From the NCBI GenBank assembly GCA_013822735.1, contig PNKZ01000020.1:62001-126000 (forward strand): a stretch of 64,000 nt of DNA, written 5' to 3'. Shown here in pieces: positions 55,284 to 63,256 of this stretch. How positions within the stretch are numbered: the first letter of the stretch is position 1; each line of letters begins with the position of its first letter. Source of the DNA: Pirellula sp. Its GTDB lineage: Bacteria > Planctomycetota > Planctomycetia > Pirellulales > PNKZ01. The position numbers and the translations under genes are program-made. The notes beneath the pieces were generated by a model. The model worked only from the letters and a program-made list of their open reading frames with translations, made no database searches and was not told where the DNA came from.

Positions 55284-56531
55284 CTATTGTGTCACGGACG
55301 CCGGAGCTTTCGGTTCGGCGGCCGGCTGCTTTTCCGCCGGCTTAACGTCGCCGGCCGGCTTTCCTTCCTCGGCTTCTTTCACTTCCGGCGGGCCGATCTC
55401 TTTGGCCAAGAGATCCCACAAGGCGTCGCCGTGGGCGTCGAGCGAGACGACGTTCCCCTTGCGATCAATCAGCACGCCGCGCGGAATGCTCATCACGCCG
55501 TAGCGCGCGGCCAGCGGATGTTTCCAACCGGTCGCCTTTTCGTCGTCGCTGAAAAGGGTCGTCCAGGGGAGCTCTTCGCGCGTGAGAAAGGTCGTGAGCC
55601 GGCTGCGGTCGTCGTCGAGACTGATGCCGACCACTTCGAAGCCGCGGTCGTGATACTTCGTGTAGCAGTCGCGCAAGGTCGGCAGTTCGGCAATGCAGGG
55701 GCCGCACCAGGTGGCCCAAAAGTCGACGAGCACGACTTTGCCGGCGAGCTTCTTCAGGTCGAATTCTTGGCCGTCGACCGTTTTGCCCTGCACTTCCATC
55801 GGCTTGCCGGGGAGCGAAAGGTAGCGAGCCGCTCCTTCGAGCATGCGGGCGTTCTCGACGACGGCCGGGTCATCGCTCGCGGCGAAGGCGGCGGCGAATT
55901 CCACATAGGCTTCGAGCGCCTGCTTGGTCATGCCGGCCCGTTCGAGTAGCGCGGCCGTTTGGAAGGCGATATTGAGGTTGCGACCGTCGAGCTTCGCGGT
56001 TTTTACATGCTCGCGCACTTCGTCGAAAAACTTTTCGAGCGACGCGTGATCGCCGCGATCGATTTCGCCGAGTCGAGTAGCGAGGTGGTACACCTTGGCG
56101 AGCGGCGGAATGTAGGAACGCTTATCCGCGGCGAGCGCCGCGAGATAGTCGCGCATCTGCTTATCGGCCCCGGCGACTTCGATCCGCCGAAGCATTTGGA
56201 GCGCTTCGAGCTTCGCCGAAACGGCGCGGATCTGTTCTTGCTCGGTGCCTGCGGCGCCGAGCTTGTCGACCGCTTCGATCACCGCGCCATGCACCTTCTG
56301 CAAATGCTCGACGACTTCGGGGAGATCGCGCCCCGCCGGCGGCAGCTTGCGAACCTTCTGTATAAATTCGAGGAGCTCGGCCGGCGAACCGTCGGGAACG
56401 CGGAACGCTTCCGGGTTCACGGCGGCCGGCGCCTGCGGAGCCGACGCGTCTTGCGCGATTGCCGAGGATGACGCGGCGAACGCCGCGAGCAATGCGAACC
56501 CGACGACGATCGAGTGGGAAGCGATACGCAT
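55284..56531 (-). CDS. Exported TlpA/ResA-type thioredoxin-fold protein
   Basis: Protein of 415 residues with a signal peptide (IVVGFALLAAFAASSSAIAQ) fixing ATG 56531. Residues about 40-235 are helical with no recognised fold. The thioredoxin domain follows: GKTVDGQEFDLKKLAGKVVLVDFWATWCGPCIAELP with redox motif CGPC, then GVMSIPRGVLIDRKGNVV with the cis-Pro. A Lys/Ala/Pro-rich tail ends the protein. It is a periplasmic thiol-disulphide oxidoreductase, possibly serving the c-type cytochromes of this organism. CHAD follows on the same strand. Confidence 0.93.
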   Translation of the reverse strand: MRIASHSIVVGFALLAAFAASSSAIAQDASAPQAPAAVNPEAFRVPDGSPAELLEFIQKVRKLPPAGRDLPEVVEHLQKVHGAVIEAVDKLGAAGTEQEQIRAVSAKLEALQMLRRIEVAGADKQMRDYLAALAADKRSYIPPLAKVYHLATRLGEIDRGDHASLEKFFDEVREHVKTAKLDGRNLNIAFQTAALLERAGMTKQALEAYVEFAAAFAASDDPAVVENARMLEGAARYLSLPGKPMEVQGKTVDGQEFDLKKLAGKVVLVDFWATWCGPCIAELPTLRDCYTKYHDRGFEVVGISLDDDRSRLTTFLTREELPWTTLFSDDEKATGWKHPLAARYGVMSIPRGVLIDRKGNVVSLDAHGDALWDLLAKEIGPPEVKEAEEGKPAGDVKPAEKQPAAEPKAPASVTQ

Positions 56532-56668
56532 AGAAGTTCGGAGTTGAGTTTTCCTAAGGCGCCGCCGAGGTTCGGCGAAGGCAATATGCGAGAAGCGGCC
56601 GCTACGCGGACCTATGAGCCTATCGCCCGTCGGGCAGGTCGACAAACCGTCGACCCCGGAAAGGTGTG

Positions 56669-57439
56669 CTACGGGGCGATCGTCCGGCCGCCGTCGACCG
56701 GCAGGCAGACCCCGGTTATGAACGTATTATCCACTAGCGCCAGCACGGCCGCCGCAACATTCTCCGGCGACCCTTCGCGACGAACCAGCGTTCCGGCAAC
56801 TGCTTGTGCCCTTTCGGCTTCCGACAAATCCGCCGGCAGCATCACCGGGCCCGGCAGAACTGCATTAACGCGAATCTGCGGATTGCGGGCCGCGAGTTCG
56901 ACGGCAAACATCCTCGTCAGGGTGGGAATGGCTCCCTTCGAAGGAAAGTAAGCCGAATAGTTTTGATAAGGGCGCTCGACCGCCCAATCGCCGATGTTGA
57001 CGATCGCTCCCCCTTCGGGTTGCCGCACCATCGCGAGGCCGACCGCTTGGCAGCAGAGAAACGTACCGAGCGTGTTCACTTCGAAGTGGTCCCGCACGTC
57101 GACGGCGCGCACTTCTTCCAGCGGCTTCGGGTTCCAGATGGCGGCGGAATTGACGAGCACGTCGATCCGGCCGAACGCCTTGAGGATGTCGGCGGTGAGG
57201 CGTGCGACCACGGCCTCTTCTCGCAAGTCGCCGACGACGAGCATCGTGCGCGCGCCGAGGGCGCTCAGTTCGGCGACCGTCGCTTCGGCTTGCGCGCGCG
57301 AACGATTGGCATGCACGACGACCGTCGCTCCGCGCTCGGCGAACCGTCGGGCCACGGTCGCGCCGACGCGTTTGGCGCCGCTGCCGGTGACCCAGACGAC
57401 TTGCTGCTGTTCGTCGTTCGTTGACATTGCGGCGGTCAT
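56669..57439 (-). CDS. SDR oxidoreductase, pteridine-reductase-like
   Basis: Protein of 256 residues of the classical short-chain dehydrogenase fold. It has a modified GxxxGxG segment (TGSGAKRVGATVARRFA), an NADPH-type HANRS loop, LVNSAAIW and the active-site YFPSK (YxxxK). At the usual catalytic Ser position the sequence has Asp (VNIGDWAVERP), the pattern of PTR1/FolM pteridine reductases. With VVVHANRS this favours dihydropteridine reduction over FabG-type chemistry, though the substrate is not proven. An internal ATG at 57427 is also possible. Confidence 0.85.
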   Translation of the reverse strand: MTAAMSTNDEQQQVVWVTGSGAKRVGATVARRFAERGATVVVHANRSRAQAEATVAELSALGARTMLVVGDLREEAVVARLTADILKAFGRIDVLVNSAAIWNPKPLEEVRAVDVRDHFEVNTLGTFLCCQAVGLAMVRQPEGGAIVNIGDWAVERPYQNYSAYFPSKGAIPTLTRMFAVELAARNPQIRVNAVLPGPVMLPADLSEAERAQAVAGTLVRREGSPENVAAAVLALVDNTFITGVCLPVDGGRTIAP

Positions 57440-57522
57440 GGAGGAGTTCCGGTCGTGGACTCTCTGGGCTAAACCCGAGAGAATATCACCAAAAGATTCT
57501 ACGTTGCATTGTCGAACGCCGG

Positions 57523-57550
57523 CTCACCCCTGACCCCTGGCCCCTCACCC
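57523..57550. repeat. Heptad array (CTCACCC word, 4 units)
   Basis: Units ctcaccc, ctgaccc, ctggccc, ctcaccc, the same CTNNCCC pattern as 51997-52038. It ends 5 bp before the TAA stop (57556-57558) of the minus-strand methyltransferase gene. Confidence 0.9.
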
Positions 57551-57555
57551 CTTCT

Positions 57556-58758
57556 TTATCCCACCCGGCAGATAAAGCACTTCAAGTATTCCGTTTCCAG
57601 ACACGATGCCGAGAACGGATGGTCGGGGGCGGGGCCGCGCGTTTCGAGAATCTGCAACGGCCGGCGCGTGCGGGCCGCGGCTTCGGCGAGGATGTATGTG
57701 AAGTCTTCGCGCGAGACGCCGCCGGTGCAACTGCACGTGACGAGAATGCCGCCCATCTCGAGCAAGTTGATGGCGCCGACGTTCAATCGCTCGTAGGCGC
57801 GTAAGGCGTCGGGAAGCGCTTGCCGGTTGGCGGCGAACTTCGGCGGATCGAGGACGACGGCGCCGAACTTGCGCCCTTCTACGTTGAACGCCTGAATTGT
57901 TTTGAAGGCGTCCCCCGTTTCGAAGCGCACGTTCTTAATGCCGTTGAGTTCCGCATTGGCCCGGGCCAGTGCGACGGCGCGCTGGGCCGTGTCGATGCCG
58001 AGCACTTCGCGAGCGCCGCCAAGCTTCGATGCCGCCAGTGCGAAACCGCCGCTGTAGCAGCAGACGTCGAGCACGCTGAGGTCTTGCATGTAGGCGGCGG
58101 CCGCCTTGCGGTTTTCACGCTGGTCGAGAAAGAAGCCGGTCTTTTGGCCGCCGGTGAGGTCGACGCCGAAGCGCAGGCCGTGTTCTTCGATGAAGGCGGC
58201 TTCCGTCGGCACTTCGCCGACCGTGCGCAGGACGTTGCCTACCGCACCTTCGGGCAGTGCGAGGCCTTCACGCTTCGCCATCGCTTCGTCGGCCCGCACG
58301 ACGATGCCGCGCGGCTGGACGAGGTCTTGCAAGATCGGCAGGATTTCATCGAGCCGATGCTGCATGGCCAGCGCCGTTACGTGCACGACGAGGTGCTCGC
58401 CGTAACGATCGACGATGAGCCCGCCGAGTCCGTCGGCTTCGCTGTTCACAAGCCGGCAGCCGCCGGCGGGAGCGAGATACCCGATGCGCCGGCGCAGCGC
58501 GACGGCGCTCTCCAATCGCGAGCGCCAGAAGTCGGCGTCGAGTTGTTCTTCGGCATGCCAGCTGTAGAGTCGCACGCGAATCCGGCTGCGGCTATTGAGT
58601 ACGCCGCGGGCGATGAATTCGCCATGTTCGGAAACAAGGTCGACGACGTCGCCGTCGCGCGGGTACTCCGTGACGCCGGCGATCGCCGTGTCGAGAACCC
58701 AAGGATGACGACCGAAAAACGGCCGCGCTTTACGCGGCTTCAAACGAACTTGAGGCAT
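57556..58758 (-). CDS. RlmI-family class I SAM-dependent 23S rRNA methyltransferase
   Basis: Protein of 400 residues. An N-terminal PUA domain (RKARPFFGRHPWVLDTAIAG) precedes an EEHGLRFGVDLTGGQKTGFFLDQRENR block and SAM motif VLDVCCYSGGFALAASKLG. LDPPKFA and TCSCTGGVSREDF are the conserved motifs of the RlmI/RlmK m5C methyltransferases, the latter with the candidate catalytic Cys. RlmI modifies C1962 of 23S rRNA; exact specificity is inferred. ATG 58758 was chosen over a TTG four codons upstream. Confidence 0.92.
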   Translation of the reverse strand: MPQVRLKPRKARPFFGRHPWVLDTAIAGVTEYPRDGDVVDLVSEHGEFIARGVLNSRSRIRVRLYSWHAEEQLDADFWRSRLESAVALRRRIGYLAPAGGCRLVNSEADGLGGLIVDRYGEHLVVHVTALAMQHRLDEILPILQDLVQPRGIVVRADEAMAKREGLALPEGAVGNVLRTVGEVPTEAAFIEEHGLRFGVDLTGGQKTGFFLDQRENRKAAAAYMQDLSVLDVCCYSGGFALAASKLGGAREVLGIDTAQRAVALARANAELNGIKNVRFETGDAFKTIQAFNVEGRKFGAVVLDPPKFAANRQALPDALRAYERLNVGAINLLEMGGILVTCSCTGGVSREDFTYILAEAAARTRRPLQILETRGPAPDHPFSASCLETEYLKCFICRVG

Positions 58759-58897
58759 GAGACCAAGCAAAGGGGAAGAGGAAGAGCGGAGGAGGACGGA
58801 AAACGGGCCCTCGCGCGATAGACGTATCGTAGCCTATGACGCCCCTGCGATGAATGGGCGTAGCGACCCGCACGGGCGCGCCTTCAGGTCGTAACGG

Positions 58898-59764
58898 CTA
58901 CGGTTTCGCCTGCTTCGCGAGCGTTTGCTCGACGAACGCCGTGACGTGCGGCCAGCATTCTTTGCCGCAGCGAGCGTGATCGGCCCCTTCGATGACGATT
59001 TGACGGACGTTCTTGTGGCCGACGAGTTTCATCATGGAGACGAAGTAGAGGTTTTCCTCGGCGCGCATCAGCATGTCGACTTCCCAGCCGCCGGTCACGC
59101 AGAGCACCGGCGGCGCGTCGCCACGAACATGATAGAGCGGCGCGAAGCGATCGATCGTCGGCCGCGTACGGCTCGGCTCGATGCCTTGATCTTTGCGCAC
59201 GGTTTGGTGCGTGATCATCTGACCGGTCACCGGGATCAACGCCGCGATGCGGTCGGCGTCGATGTCGTGCGCGGCGAGGTAGCTCTTATCGAGGCCGATC
59301 ATCGCCGTGAGATACCCGCCCGCCGAAACTCCGGTGACGAAAATCTTCGTCGGGTCGCCGCCGTAGCGCTCGATGTTCTTGAAGACCCAGGCCACGCCCG
59401 CCGCGGCGTCTTCGATATACGTCGGATGATGCACTTGCGGGTCGAGGCGATAACCGACTCCCACCACGGCCCAACCGCGATCTTTCAGCTTCGTGGGAAT
59501 CGACCGCTGTCCGTTGCGGAGACCGCCGCCGTGAATGTAGATGACGGTCGGAAACCCCTTTACGTTTTCCGGCCGATATAAGTCCACGCGGCAATTCTTT
59601 TTGCCGCCGTCGGCATTGCTGAGCGTCTCTTCCGGCAGATAGGGAATGCCTTGCTCCAGCAGATACGTAGTCTTGACGGCAGGGGCCTGCGCGGATGCCG
59701 CCGAAGCGAAGCTCAGGGCCGAAGCAATCACAAGGAGCGAGGCGAAGGTGCAAGTTGCGTGCAT
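58898..59764 (-). CDS. Secreted alpha/beta hydrolase (esterase, BD-FAE type)
   Basis: Protein of 288 residues with a signal peptide (LLVIASALSFASAASA). It has the oxyanion HGGG (YIHGGGLRNGQRS), the nucleophile elbow GVSAGGYLTAM and a C-terminal His in EGADHARCG. The AGVAWVFKNIERYGGDP helix is typical of the BD-FAE/acetyl-esterase group that removes acetyl groups from polysaccharides. The acceptor polymer is not predictable. It is 27 bp downstream of the sulfatase gene on the same strand, so probably co-transcribed for sulfated, acetylated glycan breakdown. Confidence 0.9.
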   Translation of the reverse strand: MHATCTFASLLVIASALSFASAASAQAPAVKTTYLLEQGIPYLPEETLSNADGGKKNCRVDLYRPENVKGFPTVIYIHGGGLRNGQRSIPTKLKDRGWAVVGVGYRLDPQVHHPTYIEDAAAGVAWVFKNIERYGGDPTKIFVTGVSAGGYLTAMIGLDKSYLAAHDIDADRIAALIPVTGQMITHQTVRKDQGIEPSRTRPTIDRFAPLYHVRGDAPPVLCVTGGWEVDMLMRAEENLYFVSMMKLVGHKNVRQIVIEGADHARCGKECWPHVTAFVEQTLAKQAKP

Positions 59765-59791
59765 GATCGTTCGATGTTCGAAAGGTCGAGG

Positions 59792-61297
59792 TTACTTCTT
59801 TTTGGCGGCTTCTTCTTCGCGCAGGCGTTGGATTTTCGATTTGCTGCCGGCGGCGAGATTCGTCTGGTCTCGGCGAAGTTGTGTTAACGCGTCGTTGCGG
59901 AGTTTATGGAGGGTCGCCGCCTGCTCCGGCTTGCCGGCCAAATTGTGCTGCTCCCACGGGTCGGCCTGGAGATCGAAGAGATATTCTTCGTCGTCTTGAA
60001 TCCACCATTTGTACCGCGCGTCGCGCACCATGAGTTGCTGGTGCGGGCCTTTGCTGATTTCGCTAATGACGGTACTGCGAACTGCTTTGCGTTTGCCCGA
60101 CGCGACGGGCAACTGCGACACGGCGAACCGCGCAGGCGAGAGCTCGCCGCCGATCGCTTCGACAATCGTGGGATAGACGTCCATCATCTGCGCGAGCGCC
60201 GCGGTTCGTCCGGTCTCCACACGGCCCGGCCAACGCATCACGAGCGGCACGCGTACCGATTCTTCGTAGAACCGCCCCTTCGTCATCGCGCCGTGAGCCC
60301 CCATCATTTCGCCGTGGTCGGCGGTGAAGACGAAGAGCGTGTTGTCCCAGGTGCCGCGCTTCTTCAGGGCCGCGGCGAGCTTGCCGATTTGCGCATCGCA
60401 CAGGGAGATTTTGCCAAGGTAGTTTGCCAACACGCGCCGCATTTCCGCCGGCTCGATCTCGTGCATTTCGCGCACGAACGCCTCCGGCACGTTCGCCGGA
60501 AGTTTTAGGCTTTGCGGGTCGTACATCGTGGCATACTCGCCCGGCGCGTCGAGCGGCGGATGCGGCGAGTGCAAGCTCACCACCAAGCAAAGCGGTTTGT
60601 CGGCCGGCTGCTTGTCGACGAATGCAACCGCCTGATCGGTGACGAACGTGTCGTGGTAGTCGTCCGGCGACACGACGCTGGCCCGCGGTTCGAATTCCCA
60701 TTTCAGGTAGCGCTCGCGCAAATCGTCGGCCACCTGCTTGAGCACGCCCCGTTCGCGCAGGTAGCGAGAATAGGCGTCGTTCCCGGTCGCGGCCGAGGGT
60801 GGTCCCGAAACATCGACGACGTAGTCCAAGCCGAGCGCGCGATGGTAGTCGTCGATCTTTTCGAATTCGCCGCGCCATGTTTGGCCGGAGAACCAGTGGA
60901 GTTTGCCGATTTGCGCCGTCGTGTAGCCCGCCGCGCGGATGTCGCAAAACATCGGGGCGGCGTCGGGCTCGACGTGCCAGCCGGAAAGGTTGCCCCAAAT
61001 CGAATGCCCGGCGTTGTGCGGGTAGAGGCCCGTCACGAGCGACGTCCGCGACGGCATGCAAATGGGCGACGTTACATAGCACGCATCGAAAATCAGTCCC
61101 TCCCGCGCAATCGCGTCCAAGTGCGGCGTGCGCACCTGCGGATTGTCCCAACTCAAATAGCGCGGGCTCCACTGGTCGCAAAGCACGACGAGCACGTCGG
61201 GCTTCGCGGCGGCATACGCTGCGGAGTTCGCCGCCGGCGCGCACAGTGCGATGATGAAAAACAACAGCCGTGGGGCGGACGACGAAAGAGTTTTCAT
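59792..61297 (-). CDS. Secreted Cys-type sulfatase
   Basis: Protein of 501 residues with a signal peptide (SAPRLLFFIIALCAPAANSAAYA) fixing ATG 61297. It opens with PDVLVVLCDQWSPRYLSWDN and carries the canonical formylglycine site CMPSR (SPICMPSRTSLVTGLYPHNAG). The metal site FTADHGEMMGAHG and the MVRDARYKWWIQDDEEYLFDL C-terminal block are present. CDQW in place of the more common DDxG places it in the choline-sulfatase/iduronate-sulfatase-like branch. It is transcribed ahead of the esterase (27-bp gap). Confidence 0.94.
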   Translation of the reverse strand: MKTLSSSAPRLLFFIIALCAPAANSAAYAAAKPDVLVVLCDQWSPRYLSWDNPQVRTPHLDAIAREGLIFDACYVTSPICMPSRTSLVTGLYPHNAGHSIWGNLSGWHVEPDAAPMFCDIRAAGYTTAQIGKLHWFSGQTWRGEFEKIDDYHRALGLDYVVDVSGPPSAATGNDAYSRYLRERGVLKQVADDLRERYLKWEFEPRASVVSPDDYHDTFVTDQAVAFVDKQPADKPLCLVVSLHSPHPPLDAPGEYATMYDPQSLKLPANVPEAFVREMHEIEPAEMRRVLANYLGKISLCDAQIGKLAAALKKRGTWDNTLFVFTADHGEMMGAHGAMTKGRFYEESVRVPLVMRWPGRVETGRTAALAQMMDVYPTIVEAIGGELSPARFAVSQLPVASGKRKAVRSTVISEISKGPHQQLMVRDARYKWWIQDDEEYLFDLQADPWEQHNLAGKPEQAATLHKLRNDALTQLRRDQTNLAAGSKSKIQRLREEEAAKKK

Positions 61298-61469
61298 ACG
61301 GCATTTCGCAACTGCGAAGGGGACATGATCGGGCCGCTTCAGCGTAAGCGACAAAGCGAGCGGATTGAACCCTGTTTATCCGCAGAGCCGAAAGCCGGGA
61401 GCGATCGATCATCGGCCGAACATGTATTCGGGGATCGAGCCGGCTTGCAAGCGACGCCCGAGCGGCTCG

Positions 61470-61898
61470 CTAGATGTAGTACATGTTCTCCGCCTGCTTG
61501 CGCTGGCGGGCGGCGAGTTCGGAGAAGGTCAACGAGTGGAGCATTTCGCGTTCGACGTCTTGCACTTCGTTCCAAGCGGCCACAAGCACGCGGGCCGACG
61601 GCGAATCGGAGTTGGTACAGGAGCGAATCACTTCCTCCTGCCCTTCGATCACCTGCATCACTTCGCCGAGATTGATCTCGTCGGGCGCTTTGGCGAGTTG
61701 ATAACCGCCCGAGGCGCCGCGCGTGCTGACGACGTAGCCCGCCCCTTTGAGTTGGAGCAGAATCTGCACAAGAAACCGCGACGGGATGCCGTGCGCCTCG
61801 GCGATGTTGCGAATACGAATCGGCTCGCCCGCGCTATACGCGACGGTGAGTTCGAGCATGGCGATGCATGCGTATTCGGTTTTCGCGGAAACGCGCAT
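61470..61898 (-). CDS. Rrf2 family transcriptional regulator
   Basis: Protein of 142 residues with the Rrf2 winged helix: RVSAKTEYACIAMLELTVAY, RIRNIAEAHGIPSRFLVQILLQLKGAGYVVSTRGASGGYQLAK, then INLGEVMQVIEGQ. It has only two Cys (in EYACIAML and RSCTNSD), not the three-Cys cluster of IscR, so iron-sulfur sensing of the IscR type is unlikely. Position right after cysH on the same strand suggests a CymR/CysR-like regulator of sulfur assimilation. That role is inference. Confidence 0.9.
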   Translation of the reverse strand: MRVSAKTEYACIAMLELTVAYSAGEPIRIRNIAEAHGIPSRFLVQILLQLKGAGYVVSTRGASGGYQLAKAPDEINLGEVMQVIEGQEEVIRSCTNSDSPSARVLVAAWNEVQDVEREMLHSLTFSELAARQRKQAENMYYI

Positions 61899-61940
61899 CA
61901 GCTTCTAATCACTTGCTAGGGCTACGTCTGTTTCGAATGA

Positions 61941-62019
61941 CCAATGACCAAGCACCAAATTCCAAACATTCCGTCATTGGTGTTTCGTACTTGTTTGGAA
62001 TTTGGTGCTTGATCATTGG
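61941..62019. repeat. Heptad element A, copy 2 (CCAATGA word, inverted arms)
   Basis: Arms 61941-61968 and 61992-62019 are inverted repeats matching at 27 of 28 positions. The left arm is four units each beginning CCAA (ccaatga, ccaagca, ccaaatt, ccaaaca). Same family as 11680-11848, between the Rrf2 start and the cysH stop. Confidence 0.92.
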
Positions 62020-62056
62020 AATTTAACGCCAAGTCCAACCCTAATTTGCGGCGTCC

Positions 62057-62959
62057 TTATTTGTCATCGCTCGTGTGCAGGCCGCATTCTTTCTTGGCGA
62101 ACCCGCTCCAGCGGCCGGCTCGTTCGTCTTCGCCGAACGTTACGGCGCGCGTGCAAGGCCAGCAGCCGATGCTCGTGTAACCTTGGTCGTGCAACGGGTT
62201 GTACGGAACGTCTTGTTCCGTGATGATTTTCCAAACGTCCTTCTTCGTCCAATTCGCCAGCGGACTGACTTTCACCAAGTTGAATTTCTTATCCCAGCCG
62301 ACGATCGGCGCTCGCGCACGGTCGGGGCTTTGGTCGCGGCGAATTCCGCTCATCCAGGCATACATGCCGATGGCCGAACGCTCCAGCGTCTTGATCTTCC
62401 GATCCATACAGCATTGATCGGGGTTGGTCTTATAAAGCGGCCCGCCATGTTGGCGTTCGTACTCTTCCACCGTAGTGCCGGGCGTGCGGAGTTCGATGTC
62501 GATACCGTACTTTTCCAAGACGCGCTTCTTCAGATCGAGCGTTTCTTGAAATTGGTAGCCGGTGTCGAGATTGAAAACCGGCACCGTGCGGTCGATTCCG
62601 GCCAGCATGTGGATGATGACCATTCCTTCGGGCCCGAACGCCGTGGCCATCGTGAGCTTGGGGGCATATTCTTCGACCGCCCAGCGGATGATTTCTTGCG
62701 GCGTCGCCGATTCGAGTCGTTCGCTCTGCTCTTTTAAGTAAGCAAAGTACTCAGGCGTCGCGGAGGGGACAATTTTCGTAGTCATCGGAGCAGTCGAAAT
62801 AGCGACCTCGTGGCTTGACTCGGCGACGTCCTCTTCGCTCGGCCCGGGTTCGCTTGGGCCGTTATAGATCCGAAGCTGCGGTAGCGCGGTGACCGTCGGG
62901 AGCGACTCGTTCTGTCGGCTTGCGGCGGCGGCGCTTGTCGAAGTGCGAGAGGGGGTCAT
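62057..62959 (-). CDS. cysH: Phosphoadenylyl/adenylyl-sulfate reductase, [4Fe-4S] APS-reductase type
   Basis: Protein of 300 residues from ATG 62959; an internal ATG at 62785 gives 242 residues, the usual length, and the extra 58 residues are low-complexity. The candidate promoter lies only about 33 bp above 62959, which supports the longer form. Motifs: TMATAFGPEGMVIIHML (PP-loop), VFNLDTGYQFQETL, DQCCMDRKIK and GCWPCTR, and the terminal ECGLH with the catalytic Cys. The CC...CxxC pattern marks an iron-sulfur enzyme able to use APS, which makes sulfite with thioredoxin. The Rrf2 gene follows. Confidence 0.93.
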   Translation of the reverse strand: MTPSRTSTSAAAASRQNESLPTVTALPQLRIYNGPSEPGPSEEDVAESSHEVAISTAPMTTKIVPSATPEYFAYLKEQSERLESATPQEIIRWAVEEYAPKLTMATAFGPEGMVIIHMLAGIDRTVPVFNLDTGYQFQETLDLKKRVLEKYGIDIELRTPGTTVEEYERQHGGPLYKTNPDQCCMDRKIKTLERSAIGMYAWMSGIRRDQSPDRARAPIVGWDKKFNLVKVSPLANWTKKDVWKIITEQDVPYNPLHDQGYTSIGCWPCTRAVTFGEDERAGRWSGFAKKECGLHTSDDK

Positions 62960-62991
62960 GCGAGCTGTCTTTCTCGAAGAGCTTTCGTTGA

Positions 62992-63020
62992 AAGATACCT
63001 AAGTTACTCATGTAGGTCAA
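62992..63020 (-). promoter_or_regulatory. Candidate cysH promoter with overlapping inverted repeat
   Basis: On the minus strand TTGACC (63015-63020), a 17-bp spacer and TATCTT (62992-62997) lie about 33 bp before ATG 62959. The inverted repeat ACCTA-N11-TAGGT (62997-63017) overlaps the spacer and both boxes and could be an operator, for example for the neighbouring Rrf2 protein. Confidence 0.5.
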
Positions 63021-63256
63021 CAATACCCTACGGAGGCTATTATCGGCCGGTTCAGGACAGATTCTTCAATTTGGGGCGATTGTGCGGCTTTTGGCCGCTC
63101 TCCCGACGGTCCGTCGAAAGCGGCGTAAGTCGTTCCCCCGCCAATGCTTGACACGGTTCGTCGGCACGATCAGGATGCCAGCCTTCGGCTGCGGCGAATC
63201 GACGAATTCGGTCGTTCGGACGGGCCCTCACCCTTTGTCTAGCGGAATGTCGCGTC

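Noticed and set aside
61470-61898. Naming the Rrf2 protein IscR
   Set aside because: The three-Cys cluster of IscR is missing and no isc or suf genes are nearby.
62992-63020. Match of the cysH palindrome to the IscR type-2 motif
   Set aside because: The half-sites are too far apart for that motif, so only a generic inverted repeat is claimed.
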